A stretch of DNA of 42,594 bases from Fidelibacterota bacterium (GTDB taxonomy: Bacteria; Fidelibacterota; Marinisomatia; Marinisomatales; UBA1611). Shown here piece by piece: positions 18,001-26,376 of the stretch. A model generated the notes under the pieces. It searched no databases. It was given only the letters and a program-made list of their open reading frames with translations, and had not been told where the DNA came from. Positions within the stretch are counted from its first letter, which is position 1, and each line of letters opens with the position of its first letter. Both the position numbers and the translations under genes were made by a program. The DNA lies in NCBI GenBank assembly GCA_018649625.1, contig JABIHN010000048.1:1-42594 (forward strand), in the 5' to 3' direction.

Positions 18001-19523
18001 AACTAATTCATGATCTAAAAGAAGTGAATCCGCGAGCAAAAATATCTGTAAAACTTGTCTCTCAACCCGGAATTGGAGTTATAGCATCAGGTGTAGTAAA
18101 AGCAGGCGCTGATATTATTCTTATTTCGGGGGGTGATGGTGGAACGGGTGCTAGTCCCTTAACATCGCTTGTGCATACGGGTTTCCCTTGGGAATATGGT
18201 TTGGCTGAAGTTCACCAAACATTAAGCGACAACCAATTAAGAGATCAAACTATTTTACGAGTGGATGGCGGATTAAAAACAGGAAAAGATATAATTATTG
18301 CGGCCATAATTGGAGCTGAAGAATTTGATTTTGGAACATCTTTACTTGTAGCGCTTGGGTGTGTAATGGCACGTCAATGTCATTTAAATACATGCCCCGC
18401 GGGTATTGCAACGCAAGATGAAGCATTTTTAAAGAAATTCAAAGGTAAAGCAGAGCATGTAAAAATATATTTAAATCATGTTGCAAATGAAATATTGGAT
18501 CATTTAAGCCAATTAGGATTTCTTACATTGCAATCCATCATTGGAAGAACAGACTTGTTATATTTAGATAAAACAAACAAAAACTATATCCAAAAAAAAG
18601 GAATAGATTTATCTAAAATAATCAATCAAGAGAACAAGCAGGGAATTCCATTAAAGACTGAAAAGAAAATCCAATTTATTGATCACCGTCAAAAAAAATC
18701 AATTGATGAAAGTATTTTAGATGAAGCTAGAGCAGCATTATTAACTCATGGGCATGCAGTAATTACAAGGCAAATACAAAATAAAGATAGATCGGTAGGT
18801 ACAAGGTTGTCTGGAGAAATAACATTTATTCATGGACGAGGAGGCTTTAAAGGTGAAATTCAATGTTTAGTAGCGGGAGTTGGAGGCCAAAGTTTTGGAG
18901 CTTTTTTAACTGATGGTGTTGAATTACGGCTAAAAGGGATTGCCAATGATTTTGTTGGTAAAGGCATGTCTGGCGGTAGAATTACCATTCGTATGCCTAA
19001 AGAAGTTCGATCTCGAAAAAAAGAATTTACCGTCATGGGAAATGTTGCTTTATATGGTGCAACGGGAGGCTCAATGTACGTAGCAGGAAGATGCGGTGAA
19101 AGATTTGGTGTTAGAAATAGTGGCGCATCTGCTGTCGTAGAAGGGATTGGGAATCACGGGTGTGAATATATGACTCGCGGTGTCATTGTAGTATTAGGTG
19201 AAACAGGAATGAATTTTGGTGCAGGCATGACAGGAGGTCTTGCCTTTATTTATTCAAAACGTAAGTCTATTTCCACATTCTTAAATGAGGATTTTGTATC
19301 GGATGAACCTTTAAATAAAAATGATTATAGAATGGTCAAACGATTAGTAAGGAATCATGATTATCATACACGATCAGCCATTTCGAAAAAAATATTGAAG
19401 GAATGGAAAAGTGAAAAACATAATTTTTGTAAAATCATACCCCACGCCACAGGACATATTGATTTTGATAAAATCTACAATGAAAATATAAAAGATAGGC
19501 TCGGAATTTATTTAAACGAATAA
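15063..19523 (+). CDS. gltB: Glutamate synthase large subunit
   Basis: The large chain of glutamate synthase makes two glutamates from glutamine and 2-oxoglutarate. At 1486 aa it has the full domain order. The N-terminal glutaminase domain has its catalytic Cys at residue 16 (C-G-T-G-F) after a short propeptide. A central domain follows, then the FMN-binding synthase domain with A-K-P-G-E-G-G-Q-L-P-G. The 3Fe-4S cysteines are C1100, C1106 and C1111 (C-x5-C-x4-C-P-A-G). The C-terminal glycine-repeat beta-helix begins H-G-R-G-G-F-K-G. The AAGGGAG upstream overlaps the end of the PLP-fragment gene. No gltD-like NADPH small subunit lies beside it, so the electron donor is either encoded elsewhere or is ferredoxin. 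Confidence 0.95.
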   Translation: MKQGPLVDRDNFHDACGTGFVVTLNGKPDKRVLPSALQGLKRLSHRGATSADGKTGDGSGIMTDIPSRFFKDILSGEFDFSISRSNRLAVGMVFTYAREQKWLETIVKTKADELNISLIGIRNVPTNTDYLGSIAKQSKPKVFQYLFSVKPSSEKNVETRLYQFRKLLEHEISIHKKRSYFCSLSSKTIVYKGLMSSDQLDNFYPDLCHPKFVVRMAMFHERFSTNTQSTWEMAQPFRMIAHNGEFNTIKGNRLWMKARENELKSKFWGKDLKSLFPIINFKGSDSQSFDQAVEFLTRSGRKIFHSLMMLIPDPHFYNSKMKKSLKDFFIYHENIMEPWDGPAAIVFTDGDVIGAKMDRNGLRPLRYSITKSGLVIMASEAGIMDIEDDDLLVHHHMASSEIFGVSLSGKRILRNHDIKNKIATSRAFSSLVNKNLITLERKSDKKEFSQFHLPKSGFDKRLRVALGWSKEDLTRFLIPMATSGREPIGSMGDDTPLPMMSEIGRRFYDHFKQMFAQVTNPPIDPIREQKVMALFNYIGSEENLLNKNPRFKGAMRTLSPILSPLDCTRLASYQKEFPQEKIFCHYRNTSDIQGKLKRIRYKCLEAVNNGSKMIILSDENLEEHLLPIPMPIVVSDVHHFLVKKKVRSKVSILCYAGDVVEDHHIAVLVGLGASAIYPYMAYELIREHFRDFDWVEHLSNYRYALEKGLLKIMSKMGISTINSYQGSMLFNIIGLHENIVNKYFSSLDGHLGGHTFKDIHTILMDRNNNAFQLPEPAFVEKGLFRYRRNGELHGFAPIHFKSIHQAIRQKPTKESKEVSPVYIRDLLNVKSSRKSIIKNQVEAVESILRRFGSGAISFGAISDESHRELSRGLFLVGGRSNTGEGGEMADRYSLTNPDKSINSFVKQVASGRFGVSSEYLSAGQEIQIKMAQGAKPGEGGQLPGHKVSFQIASARFATPGIPLISPPPHHDIYSIEDIKQLIHDLKEVNPRAKISVKLVSQPGIGVIASGVVKAGADIILISGGDGGTGASPLTSLVHTGFPWEYGLAEVHQTLSDNQLRDQTILRVDGGLKTGKDIIIAAIIGAEEFDFGTSLLVALGCVMARQCHLNTCPAGIATQDEAFLKKFKGKAEHVKIYLNHVANEILDHLSQLGFLTLQSIIGRTDLLYLDKTNKNYIQKKGIDLSKIINQENKQGIPLKTEKKIQFIDHRQKKSIDESILDEARAALLTHGHAVITRQIQNKDRSVGTRLSGEITFIHGRGGFKGEIQCLVAGVGGQSFGAFLTDGVELRLKGIANDFVGKGMSGGRITIRMPKEVRSRKKEFTVMGNVALYGATGGSMYVAGRCGERFGVRNSGASAVVEGIGNHGCEYMTRGVIVVLGETGMNFGAGMTGGLAFIYSKRKSISTFLNEDFVSDEPLNKNDYRMVKRLVRNHDYHTRSAISKKILKEWKSEKHNFCKIIPHATGHIDFDKIYNENIKDRLGIYLNE

Positions 19524-19541
19524 AGCAGAAAGAAGAAAACT

Positions 19542-20237
19542 ATGGATAAACATATTATCGCCATTGGCGGTGGTGGTTTTGGACGAAACCCAAATCATCG
19601 AAAAATTGAACAATATATTTTAGACCAAACTGGGAAAGAGAAACCTAATGTAGTATTTATTCCAACAGCGAGTGCTGAAGATAAGGGGTATATAGTAAAC
19701 TTTTACTCCTGTTTCTCAAAATTGAATTGTGAACCGTCTCACATAACTTTCTTTCAACGAACTCCCAGACTGGATGGTATTATTAATAAAGCAGATGTCA
19801 TATATGTAGGTGGTGGGAATACAAAAAGTATGCTAGCTGTATGGCGAGAATGGAAGTTGGATAAGCTTTTATTAAAGGCATATAATAAAGGGACTATTTT
19901 ATGTGGTGTAAGTGCTGGCGCCATTTGTTGGTTCGAGCAAGGAATTACTGATTCTTGGGCGAGTAATCTCAATACAATGGATTGTCTTGGATTCATTCCT
20001 GAAATGGCTTGCCCACATTATCAGGAAGAAAAGGATCGCCGACCTGACGTTCATACCATGTTGAAGAATGGGAAAAGTGGTCCCGGTTGGGCCATTGATG
20101 GCGGCGCTGCAGTTCATTTTAAAAATGGAGATTATTTTAAATCAATTCAGTTTTATTCTGATTCATTTGTTCATTATGTCTCTTGTAAAAATGGAGAAGT
20201 AACGGAAAATAAAAAAGAGATGACTATCTTATCATGA
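19542..20237 (+). CDS. Peptidase E-like serine peptidase (family S51)
   Basis: The product (231 aa) is a class I glutamine-amidotransferase-like serine peptidase of the dipeptidase E type, which typically hydrolyses Asp-X dipeptides. The nucleophile elbow is G-V-S-A-G-A-I with S124, preceded by the V-G-G-G-N-T-K-S motif near residue 90. The N-terminus A-I-G-G-G-G-F-G is typical of the peptidase E subgroup that is longer than E. coli PepE only at its edges. It begins 18 bases after gltB, and its last four bases overlap the next methyltransferase start. The substrate is not established. Confidence 0.85.
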   Translation: MDKHIIAIGGGGFGRNPNHRKIEQYILDQTGKEKPNVVFIPTASAEDKGYIVNFYSCFSKLNCEPSHITFFQRTPRLDGIINKADVIYVGGGNTKSMLAVWREWKLDKLLLKAYNKGTILCGVSAGAICWFEQGITDSWASNLNTMDCLGFIPEMACPHYQEEKDRRPDVHTMLKNGKSGPGWAIDGGAAVHFKNGDYFKSIQFYSDSFVHYVSCKNGEVTENKKEMTILS

Positions 20238-20839
20238 ATAAAGTTGACACATTTCAATTTTGGGAAGATATATATTTAAAGGATGATGCTGGATGGGATT
20301 TAAATGGAGTTACACCTATTTTTGATTCTCTATTGGATGAATTAAATCCAGGGAAGGTTTGCATCATTGGCTGTGGTAGAGGATATGATGCTGTACTATT
20401 CGCTCAAAAAGGATTTGAAGTTACAGCTGTTGATTTTGCACCATCAGCTATTAACTCCGTAAATAGTTTAGCAAAAAAAACAGGCGTTATTGTTCATACG
20501 ATTCAAGACGATATTTTTTCTTTAACACCTGAATATGCAAACACTTTCGATTTCATTATTGAACAAACATGTTTTTGCGCCATTCATCCCACACGAAGAA
20601 ATGAGTATGGAAAATTAGTAAAATCCATCTTAAAACCAGGGGGAAAACTTATTGGACTTTGGTTTCCATTGGATAAAAAAATAGATGAAGGTGGACCACC
20701 TTGGGGCACAACTATAGAAGATGTGAAATCCATTTTCAATTCTGGTTGGTCGATCGAAAAAGAAGAGTTTCCATCTTTATCCATCACGCCAAGAAAAGGT
20801 CGAGAAAAATTGATTGTTTTTAAAAAAATAATTGATTAG
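20234..20839 (+). CDS. TPMT-family SAM-dependent methyltransferase
   Basis: This 201-aa methyltransferase is of the thiopurine S-methyltransferase (TPMT)/thiol methyltransferase family. It starts with W-E-D-I-Y and G-W-D-L-N-G-V-T-P, the signature that replaces the usual lid. The SAM loop I-I-G-C-G-R-G-Y-D-A is at about residue 44. F-E-V-T-A-V-D-F-A-P follows, as does the E-Q-T-C-F-C-A-I-H-P segment of this family. The ATG overlaps the peptidase E stop (ATGA). Bacterial relatives methylate selenium, tellurium or small thiols, but the substrate here is unknown. Confidence 0.85.
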   Translation: MNKVDTFQFWEDIYLKDDAGWDLNGVTPIFDSLLDELNPGKVCIIGCGRGYDAVLFAQKGFEVTAVDFAPSAINSVNSLAKKTGVIVHTIQDDIFSLTPEYANTFDFIIEQTCFCAIHPTRRNEYGKLVKSILKPGGKLIGLWFPLDKKIDEGGPPWGTTIEDVKSIFNSGWSIEKEEFPSLSITPRKGREKLIVFKKIID

Positions 20840-20879
20840 CTCTTTTTGCACCATCCATTATTAAACTAAATTTTATGTT

Positions 20880-21659
20880 ATGAAAACTAACTTACATCTA
20901 GCCAAAGATGCTGCCATTGAAGCTGGCGCACTCATTATGAATTATTATAAAGCTGATTATGAAATACGGGATAAAAGCTATCATAATCCTGTAACCACAG
21001 CAGATCATGCAGCAGATTCATATCTGAAAAAAGTATTAATGGAAGCTCGCCCAGACTACGGGTGGCTCTCAGAAGAAACAGTAGACTCCCCTAAGCGATT
21101 AGAAAAAAACCGTGTTTGGGTAGTGGATCCACTTGATGGGACAAAAGAATTTATTGAAGGGGTTCCGAATTTTGTTGTTAGTGTGGGTTTAGTCGAAAAT
21201 GGAATTCCAATTGTAGGCGTATTATTCAATCCAGTTACAAAAGAATTATTTACTGCAGCTAAAGGGGAAGGTGCACATTTAAATGGCAAATTAATTCATT
21301 GTATAAGCAAAGACGCAGTTTGCGATATGGTCATATTAAATAGTCGTTCTGAAACTCGTCGTGGATTATGGGCACCTTATGATGGTACTTTTGGTGAGCT
21401 TCGTGCGATTGGTTCGGTGGCCTATAAATTGGGTATTACTGCTGCTGGAAAAGCAGATATATTTGCATCACTTCGTCCTAAAAATGAATGGGATATATGT
21501 GCTGGAAATTGTATAATAAATGAAGCAGGCGGAAAGTTGATTGATTTAAATGGTAATCACCGAGAGTATAACCAAGCAAAAACATTAATAGAACCTGGAC
21601 TTATTGCAGGGGAAATAGATGCAGTTGATAAAACATTTCAAATTTTAAAAAGCAATTAA
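20880..21659 (+). CDS. CysQ-like 3'(2'),5'-bisphosphate nucleotidase / inositol monophosphatase family
   Basis: A 259-aa magnesium- and lithium-sensitive phosphatase fold. Metal-site signatures are W-L-S-E-E-T (about residue 61), D-P-L-D-G-T-K-E-F-I (D83, D86) and W-D-I-C-A-G (about 204). The K-E-F after D-G-T is the version found in CysQ-type enzymes that remove the 3' phosphate from PAP, the by-product of sulfate activation. Inositol monophosphatase activity cannot be excluded from sequence alone. It starts 40 bases after the methyltransferase, within the same plus-strand gene run. Confidence 0.85.
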   Translation: MKTNLHLAKDAAIEAGALIMNYYKADYEIRDKSYHNPVTTADHAADSYLKKVLMEARPDYGWLSEETVDSPKRLEKNRVWVVDPLDGTKEFIEGVPNFVVSVGLVENGIPIVGVLFNPVTKELFTAAKGEGAHLNGKLIHCISKDAVCDMVILNSRSETRRGLWAPYDGTFGELRAIGSVAYKLGITAAGKADIFASLRPKNEWDICAGNCIINEAGGKLIDLNGNHREYNQAKTLIEPGLIAGEIDAVDKTFQILKSN

Positions 21660-21663
21660 ATTT

Positions 21664-22302
21664 ATGCAATTAGTTTCAGAAGACATCGAACAATACTGTA
21701 AAGATTTTTCTATAGATGATTCTGAATTATTAATGGAATTATCTAAATCCACATGTGATAATGAAGATAAGCCCCAAATGTTATGTGGTGCTTTGGTCGG
21801 TGGACTTTTGCAAATACTTATTAAAATTTCCGGAGCAAAACGAGTTTTAGAAATTGGGATGTTCACAGGATATAGCTCATTAAAAATGGCTGAAGCATTG
21901 CCTAGTGATGGCGAAATTCATTCCTGTGAATTAATGGAAAAACATATTGTTACAGCCAATGGCTGGTTTAATAAATCAGATGTTGGACATAAAATTACCG
22001 TCCATCCTGGAAGCGCCAAAGATTCATTGGAAGAATTTCGTGCCGGTTCATTTGATATGATGTTTGTAGATGCAGATAAAACGGGATATCCTGAGTATTA
22101 TTTGAAAGGAACCATGCTTTTGAAAAAAGGTGGGATAGCTATTTTTGATAATATGCTTTGGAGTGGTTCGGTGCTAAACCCGGAAGATGATGATTCAAAA
22201 GCATTAAGGGAAACAGCTGGACTCATAAAAAATGATAGTAGATTAGAACAGATTTTATTGCCCGTAAGGGATGGATTAATGATTTATCGTAAAAAACTAT
22301 AG
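21664..22302 (+). CDS. Class I SAM O-methyltransferase (caffeoyl-CoA type)
   Basis: This 212-aa enzyme has the O-methyltransferase family 3 fold. It opens with a helical region, followed by V-L-E-I-G-M-F-T-G-Y-S-S-L (SAM loop, about residue 60). The metal-site aspartates fall in F-V-D-A-D-K-T-G-Y-P (about 137-146), and F-D-N-M-L-W-S-G-S follows. These match catechol/caffeoyl-CoA-like bacterial O-methyltransferases, which use a divalent cation. It starts four bases after the CysQ-like gene. The acceptor is unknown. Confidence 0.87.
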   Translation: MQLVSEDIEQYCKDFSIDDSELLMELSKSTCDNEDKPQMLCGALVGGLLQILIKISGAKRVLEIGMFTGYSSLKMAEALPSDGEIHSCELMEKHIVTANGWFNKSDVGHKITVHPGSAKDSLEEFRAGSFDMMFVDADKTGYPEYYLKGTMLLKKGGIAIFDNMLWSGSVLNPEDDDSKALRETAGLIKNDSRLEQILLPVRDGLMIYRKKL

Positions 22303-22312
22303 AGATATTTAT

Positions 22313-23272
22313 ATGACACAAATACCAGAAGATGCAATCAAATGTTTAGATAAGGGGTTCGTTCGACTTGTGGATTCCATGGGTGGAGATAACGCCATTG
22401 TACAAGCTGCTCGTGTGAGTTATGGGCAAGGTACTAGCAAAGTTTCGCAAGATCGTGGGCTTATTCGTTATTTGATGCGTCATAGACATACTACACCTTT
22501 TGAAATGGTAGAATTCAAATTCCATTGTAAAATGCCAATTTTTGTAGCCCGGCAATGGGTCCGACATCGCACTGCAAATATTAATGAGTATTCACTTAGA
22601 TATTCAGAAGCACGAGATGAATTTTATATGCCCGATCCAGAGCATATACAATTTCAAAGCGCTCTAAATAAACAAGGGAGATCGGGAGAAGTTTCAGCAG
22701 AGTTAAAACAAAAAGTATTAGACTATTTCAAAGAAAATTCGGATCGTAGCTTTGCTTTGTATCAAGAGTTGAATGAAGCAGGTGTAGCTCGAGAATTAGC
22801 TCGCTCACTTTTACCCGTCAATATTTACACCGAATGGTATTGGAAAAACGATTTACATAACCTACTCCATTTTATTGGATTGCGATCTGATGGACATGCT
22901 CAATATGAGATACGTGTTTTTTCTGATGCTATGGCAGAATCTGTAAAAGCTGTTGCACCATTTGCTTGGGAAGCGTATCAGGATTATGTGGTAAAAGGAA
23001 TGCGTTTTTCACGGGTTGAACAAAGTCTATTAGAAAAAAATCTTCCTAGTCGAGTTATTGAAGATATAGGCGAAGATATTGCTTATCAACTTACAGCCAC
23101 TCTTCATGCAGGTAAGCCAAGGGAAGAATCTGACCTTTATCCATTGTATCAAAAACAAGGTGGGTCTGATTCAAAAGAAGATTTTTACCTAAAGTGGGAT
23201 TCGGGTGAAATTGAACTCGGAAATGTTCGAGAATTACGTGAGTTCAAAGAAAAGCTCTTTACATTAAAATAA
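22313..23272 (+). CDS. thyX: Flavin-dependent thymidylate synthase ThyX
   Basis: ThyX makes dTMP from dUMP with FAD, NADPH and methylene-tetrahydrofolate. The diagnostic ThyX motif R-H-R-x3-I-N-E-Y-S-L-R-Y-S occupies residues 84-98. The conserved C-terminal part L-L-P-V-N-I-Y-T-E-W-Y-W-K-N-D-L-H-N-L-L-H-F precedes the active-site arginine segment. At 319 aa it is longer than the common 220-250 aa ThyX, owing to extra residues between the motif and the C-terminal domain and a tail. No thyA is seen in the window. It follows the O-methyltransferase by ten bases. Confidence 0.94.
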   Translation: MTQIPEDAIKCLDKGFVRLVDSMGGDNAIVQAARVSYGQGTSKVSQDRGLIRYLMRHRHTTPFEMVEFKFHCKMPIFVARQWVRHRTANINEYSLRYSEARDEFYMPDPEHIQFQSALNKQGRSGEVSAELKQKVLDYFKENSDRSFALYQELNEAGVARELARSLLPVNIYTEWYWKNDLHNLLHFIGLRSDGHAQYEIRVFSDAMAESVKAVAPFAWEAYQDYVVKGMRFSRVEQSLLEKNLPSRVIEDIGEDIAYQLTATLHAGKPREESDLYPLYQKQGGSDSKEDFYLKWDSGEIELGNVRELREFKEKLFTLK

Positions 23273-23351
23273 ATGAGTATTTTAGTATTAAGATGTTCAA
23301 GTATTTTGGCAACCCGACTTAAACATATAAACACTTTGATACTTAAATCAC

Positions 23352-24029
23352 ATGAATACTCAAAATAATATAGGCCATCGTCAGCGACTCAGAGAAAAAT
23401 TTCTGAAAAGTGGATTAGATGGATTCCATGATTATGAAATTGTGGAATTATTACTTACTTTGGGAACCCCTCGCAAAGATTGTAAACAATCAGCTAAAGA
23501 TGCCCTCAAAAAATGTGGTTCTTTGAAAGGTGTATTAGAAGCATCGCCATCTGATTTAAAAAATATATCGGGAATCGGAGATAATAATGTATTTGGACTC
23601 AAAATTGCCCAAGCAGTTTCTCGTCGATATCTCGCCGACAGAATCATTGACAAGGATTTTGTACGATCATCTGATGATGTTTTAGACTATCTTAAACATA
23701 ATTTAAGAGACAAAAATCGGGAAGTGTTTTTAATTATTTTCCTAAATGGTAGAAACCAGATTATTAAATTGGAAATTTTATTCGAAGGAACATTATCCAC
23801 ATCTGCAGTTTATCCAAGGGAAGTTGTAAAAAAGACTCTTGAGAATGATGCTGCTGCATTGGTATTTGTTCATAATCACCCTAGTGGTAATCCCAATCCA
23901 AGCCAAGATGATTTAACAATCACTAAAAAATTGAAAGAAGCCGTTCAAGCAATTGATGTTTCTGTTCACGACCATCTTATCATTGCAGGAAATGATGTGT
24001 ATTCATTTGCTGATCACGGGTTGATATAA
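23352..24029 (+). CDS. radC: RadC/JAMM-domain protein
   Basis: A 225-aa RadC-family protein. The N-terminal half has a helix-hairpin-helix region (I-S-G-I-G-D-N-N near residue 73). The C-terminal half is a JAB1/MPN-like domain with a complete metal set: E in F-E-G-T and the H-x-H-P-S-G-x4-P-S-x-D-D motif with H174, H176 and D187. Despite the name, a direct repair role is doubtful in studied bacteria. A short leader (23324-23351) resembles the leader of the next gene. Confidence 0.92.
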   Translation: MNTQNNIGHRQRLREKFLKSGLDGFHDYEIVELLLTLGTPRKDCKQSAKDALKKCGSLKGVLEASPSDLKNISGIGDNNVFGLKIAQAVSRRYLADRIIDKDFVRSSDDVLDYLKHNLRDKNREVFLIIFLNGRNQIIKLEILFEGTLSTSAVYPREVVKKTLENDAAALVFVHNHPSGNPNPSQDDLTITKKLKEAVQAIDVSVHDHLIIAGNDVYSFADHGLI

Positions 24030-24096
24030 GTATAAGTGTCAAATTGTATTTTTTAAAAATCTGGAATATCATATAAACACCTGAACACTTAAGAAC

Positions 24097-26310
24097 ATGT
24101 CACTTTTTAACAGAGCGGAAGTTGTCGATAAAAATTTCACATCCTTTGTGAAATCAGGGGATCTTCCTTTAGGACGTACTAATTTATTTTTATCTCAAAC
24201 TAATATCCGTCCTTCAGAACTCATTTCTATATTTGAAACTCAAGTTTTAAGTCGTCACATGGACTTAAAAGCTAGATTGTTAAAGGAACTGGGGAAATGT
24301 TTTTATACCATTGGTAGTTCTGGACATGAAGGTAATGCAGTTTTTGGCAACGTATTTCCATATACAGATATGGCTTTTCTTCATTATAGAAATGGCCCAT
24401 TTTTTATTGAACGATCTAAACAGGTGAATGGACAAACACCTATTTATGATATGGCGCTTTCCTTTATGGCGTCATCCGAAGATCCAATAAGTGGCGGGAG
24501 ACATAAAGTTCTTGGAAGTAAGGCACTTAATGTTCCACCGCAAACGAGTACAATTGCAAGTCATCTTCCAAAAGCAGTGGGGACAGCATTTTCCATCGAT
24601 CGTGCTAAGGATTTGGATATTCCGGAACGGAAATTAAAAGGCGATAGTATTGTGCTTTGTAGTTTTGGAGATGCGAGCGCAAATCATGCTAGTGCATTAA
24701 GCGCAATAAATACTGCAAGTTGGGTAAGTAATTGTGGGGGACATGTTCCTATTATTTTTATTTGTGAAGATAATGGAACAGGTATTTCTGTGCCAACGCA
24801 TGAAAATTGGATTGAGCAAAACTTTTCAAATCGTCCAAGATTGGATTATGTTCAAACTGATGGGCTTCACTTAATTGATCTTATTATAAAATCAAGGCAA
24901 GTTTCACGTGATTGTCGAATTAACAGGTCTCCGATTTTTTTACATATGAAAACGGTTCGTCTTATGGGTCATGCTGGGTCTGATGTTGAACTTGGATATA
25001 AATCGCTTGTTGATATTGAAGAAACAGAGTTTAATGATCCGTTGCTTCATTCAGCACGAATTCTAATTGAAAATAATTGTATTTCATCAGAAGAAATAAT
25101 TCGTTTATATGAATCTATTAGAACCCAAGTTAATTATGTTTTTGAAGCTGCTACGCTTCGACCCAAACTTGAAACTTCTGAATCTGTGATGAAATCCATT
25201 ACTGCGAATTTATCTCCACGACGATCTCCCAGCCATCCAAATACACATGAACGGCAATCTCTTTTTGGAAAAGAATTTAAGAGAATTAAGCAATCGTATC
25301 ATATGGCTAAACTAATTAATTATTCCCTGTCAGATATTTTGTTACGTTATTCAAATACTTTGGTATTTGGTGAAGATGTTGCGCAAAAGGGCGGTGTATA
25401 TCATTTGACAGCAGATTTATATAAACAATTTGGAGTACGACGTGTTTTTAATAGTCCTCTGGACGAAACATCTATTATAGGATTTGGATCGGGGTTTGGG
25501 CATAATGGGTTAGTCCCCATACTTGAAATACAATTTTTGGCATATTTCCATAATGCAGAAGATCAATTAAGAGGTGAAGTTTCAACATTACCATTTTTTT
25601 CCAAAGGCCAATTTACTAATCCGATGGTATTACGCGTTCCAGGATTGGCATATCAAAAAGGATTCGGTGGGCATTTCCATAATGATAATTCGTTAACAAT
25701 ATTTCGTGATATTCCGGGGATTATAGTAGCAGTCCCTTCAAATGGTTCCGATGCTGTTAAAATGCTCAGAACTGCTGTGCGTGAAGCATACGAAAATGGG
25801 CGTGTTACAGTATTTATTGAACCGATTGCGCTATATATGACGAAAGATCTTCATGAACCTAAAGATGGAAAATGGACTTTCAAATATCCTGATTTAGCAG
25901 ATGAAGTTTCTTTAGGTGAGCATTCAATATATGGAACGGGAAATTCGCTTACAATCGTCACGTATGGAAATGGAGTGTACTTATCTCTTCAGGCTCAAAA
26001 AGAAATCGAAAAAAAATTAAAGAAAAAAATTAAAATTATTGATTTACGCTGGCTCTCACATATAAATATATCAAAATTATTGACAGAAATAGGGAGATGT
26101 AAAACAGTATTAATTGTAGATGAATGTCGTAGAACTGGATGTTATGGAGAAGGGATTCTTTCTAGATTGGTTAGTGAAACTAAAAAACCATTATCTATAA
26201 AACTTCATGCAGCGGATGATAGTTTTATTTCTTTGGGTATCGCTGCAACAGCGACGCTTCCAAGTAAGGAATCAATTATTGAAAATGTACTGGAGTTGGT
26301 GAATGGCTAA
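24097..26310 (+). CDS. Fused alpha/beta E1 subunit of a 2-oxoacid dehydrogenase (branched-chain type)
   Basis: This 737-aa protein joins the usual alpha and beta chains of a thiamine-diphosphate dehydrogenase, which decarboxylates a 2-oxoacid for an E2 lipoyl partner. The alpha half (about 1-390) has the ThDP motif G-D-A-S (about 191) ending in E-D-N (about 225) and an S-G-G-R-H segment. The beta half (about 400-737) has F-G-E-D-V-A-Q-K-G-G-V-Y (about 424), typical of branched-chain 2-oxoacid dehydrogenase beta chains, and E-I-Q-F-L-A-Y-F-H-N-A-E-D-Q. No E2 or E3 gene lies nearby, so the complex would be completed from elsewhere. It is followed by a FabD-like gene after 66 bases. Confidence 0.88.
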   Translation: MSLFNRAEVVDKNFTSFVKSGDLPLGRTNLFLSQTNIRPSELISIFETQVLSRHMDLKARLLKELGKCFYTIGSSGHEGNAVFGNVFPYTDMAFLHYRNGPFFIERSKQVNGQTPIYDMALSFMASSEDPISGGRHKVLGSKALNVPPQTSTIASHLPKAVGTAFSIDRAKDLDIPERKLKGDSIVLCSFGDASANHASALSAINTASWVSNCGGHVPIIFICEDNGTGISVPTHENWIEQNFSNRPRLDYVQTDGLHLIDLIIKSRQVSRDCRINRSPIFLHMKTVRLMGHAGSDVELGYKSLVDIEETEFNDPLLHSARILIENNCISSEEIIRLYESIRTQVNYVFEAATLRPKLETSESVMKSITANLSPRRSPSHPNTHERQSLFGKEFKRIKQSYHMAKLINYSLSDILLRYSNTLVFGEDVAQKGGVYHLTADLYKQFGVRRVFNSPLDETSIIGFGSGFGHNGLVPILEIQFLAYFHNAEDQLRGEVSTLPFFSKGQFTNPMVLRVPGLAYQKGFGGHFHNDNSLTIFRDIPGIIVAVPSNGSDAVKMLRTAVREAYENGRVTVFIEPIALYMTKDLHEPKDGKWTFKYPDLADEVSLGEHSIYGTGNSLTIVTYGNGVYLSLQAQKEIEKKLKKKIKIIDLRWLSHINISKLLTEIGRCKTVLIVDECRRTGCYGEGILSRLVSETKKPLSIKLHAADDSFISLGIAATATLPSKESIIENVLELVNG

Positions 26311-26376
26311 AAACAAAATGAGAGCCAATCATGAAACATATAAAAAAGAAATTACGGTTTCACGGATTTTTATACT

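Noticed and set aside
15063-19523. Possible split glutaminase and synthase genes
   Set aside because: The frame is continuous for 1486 codons with all expected domains.
23300-23340. Second ECF promoter starting at GGCAAC (23309)
   Set aside because: No TGTCTTA-like -10 lies 15-17 bases downstream, and the position does not suit the radC start.
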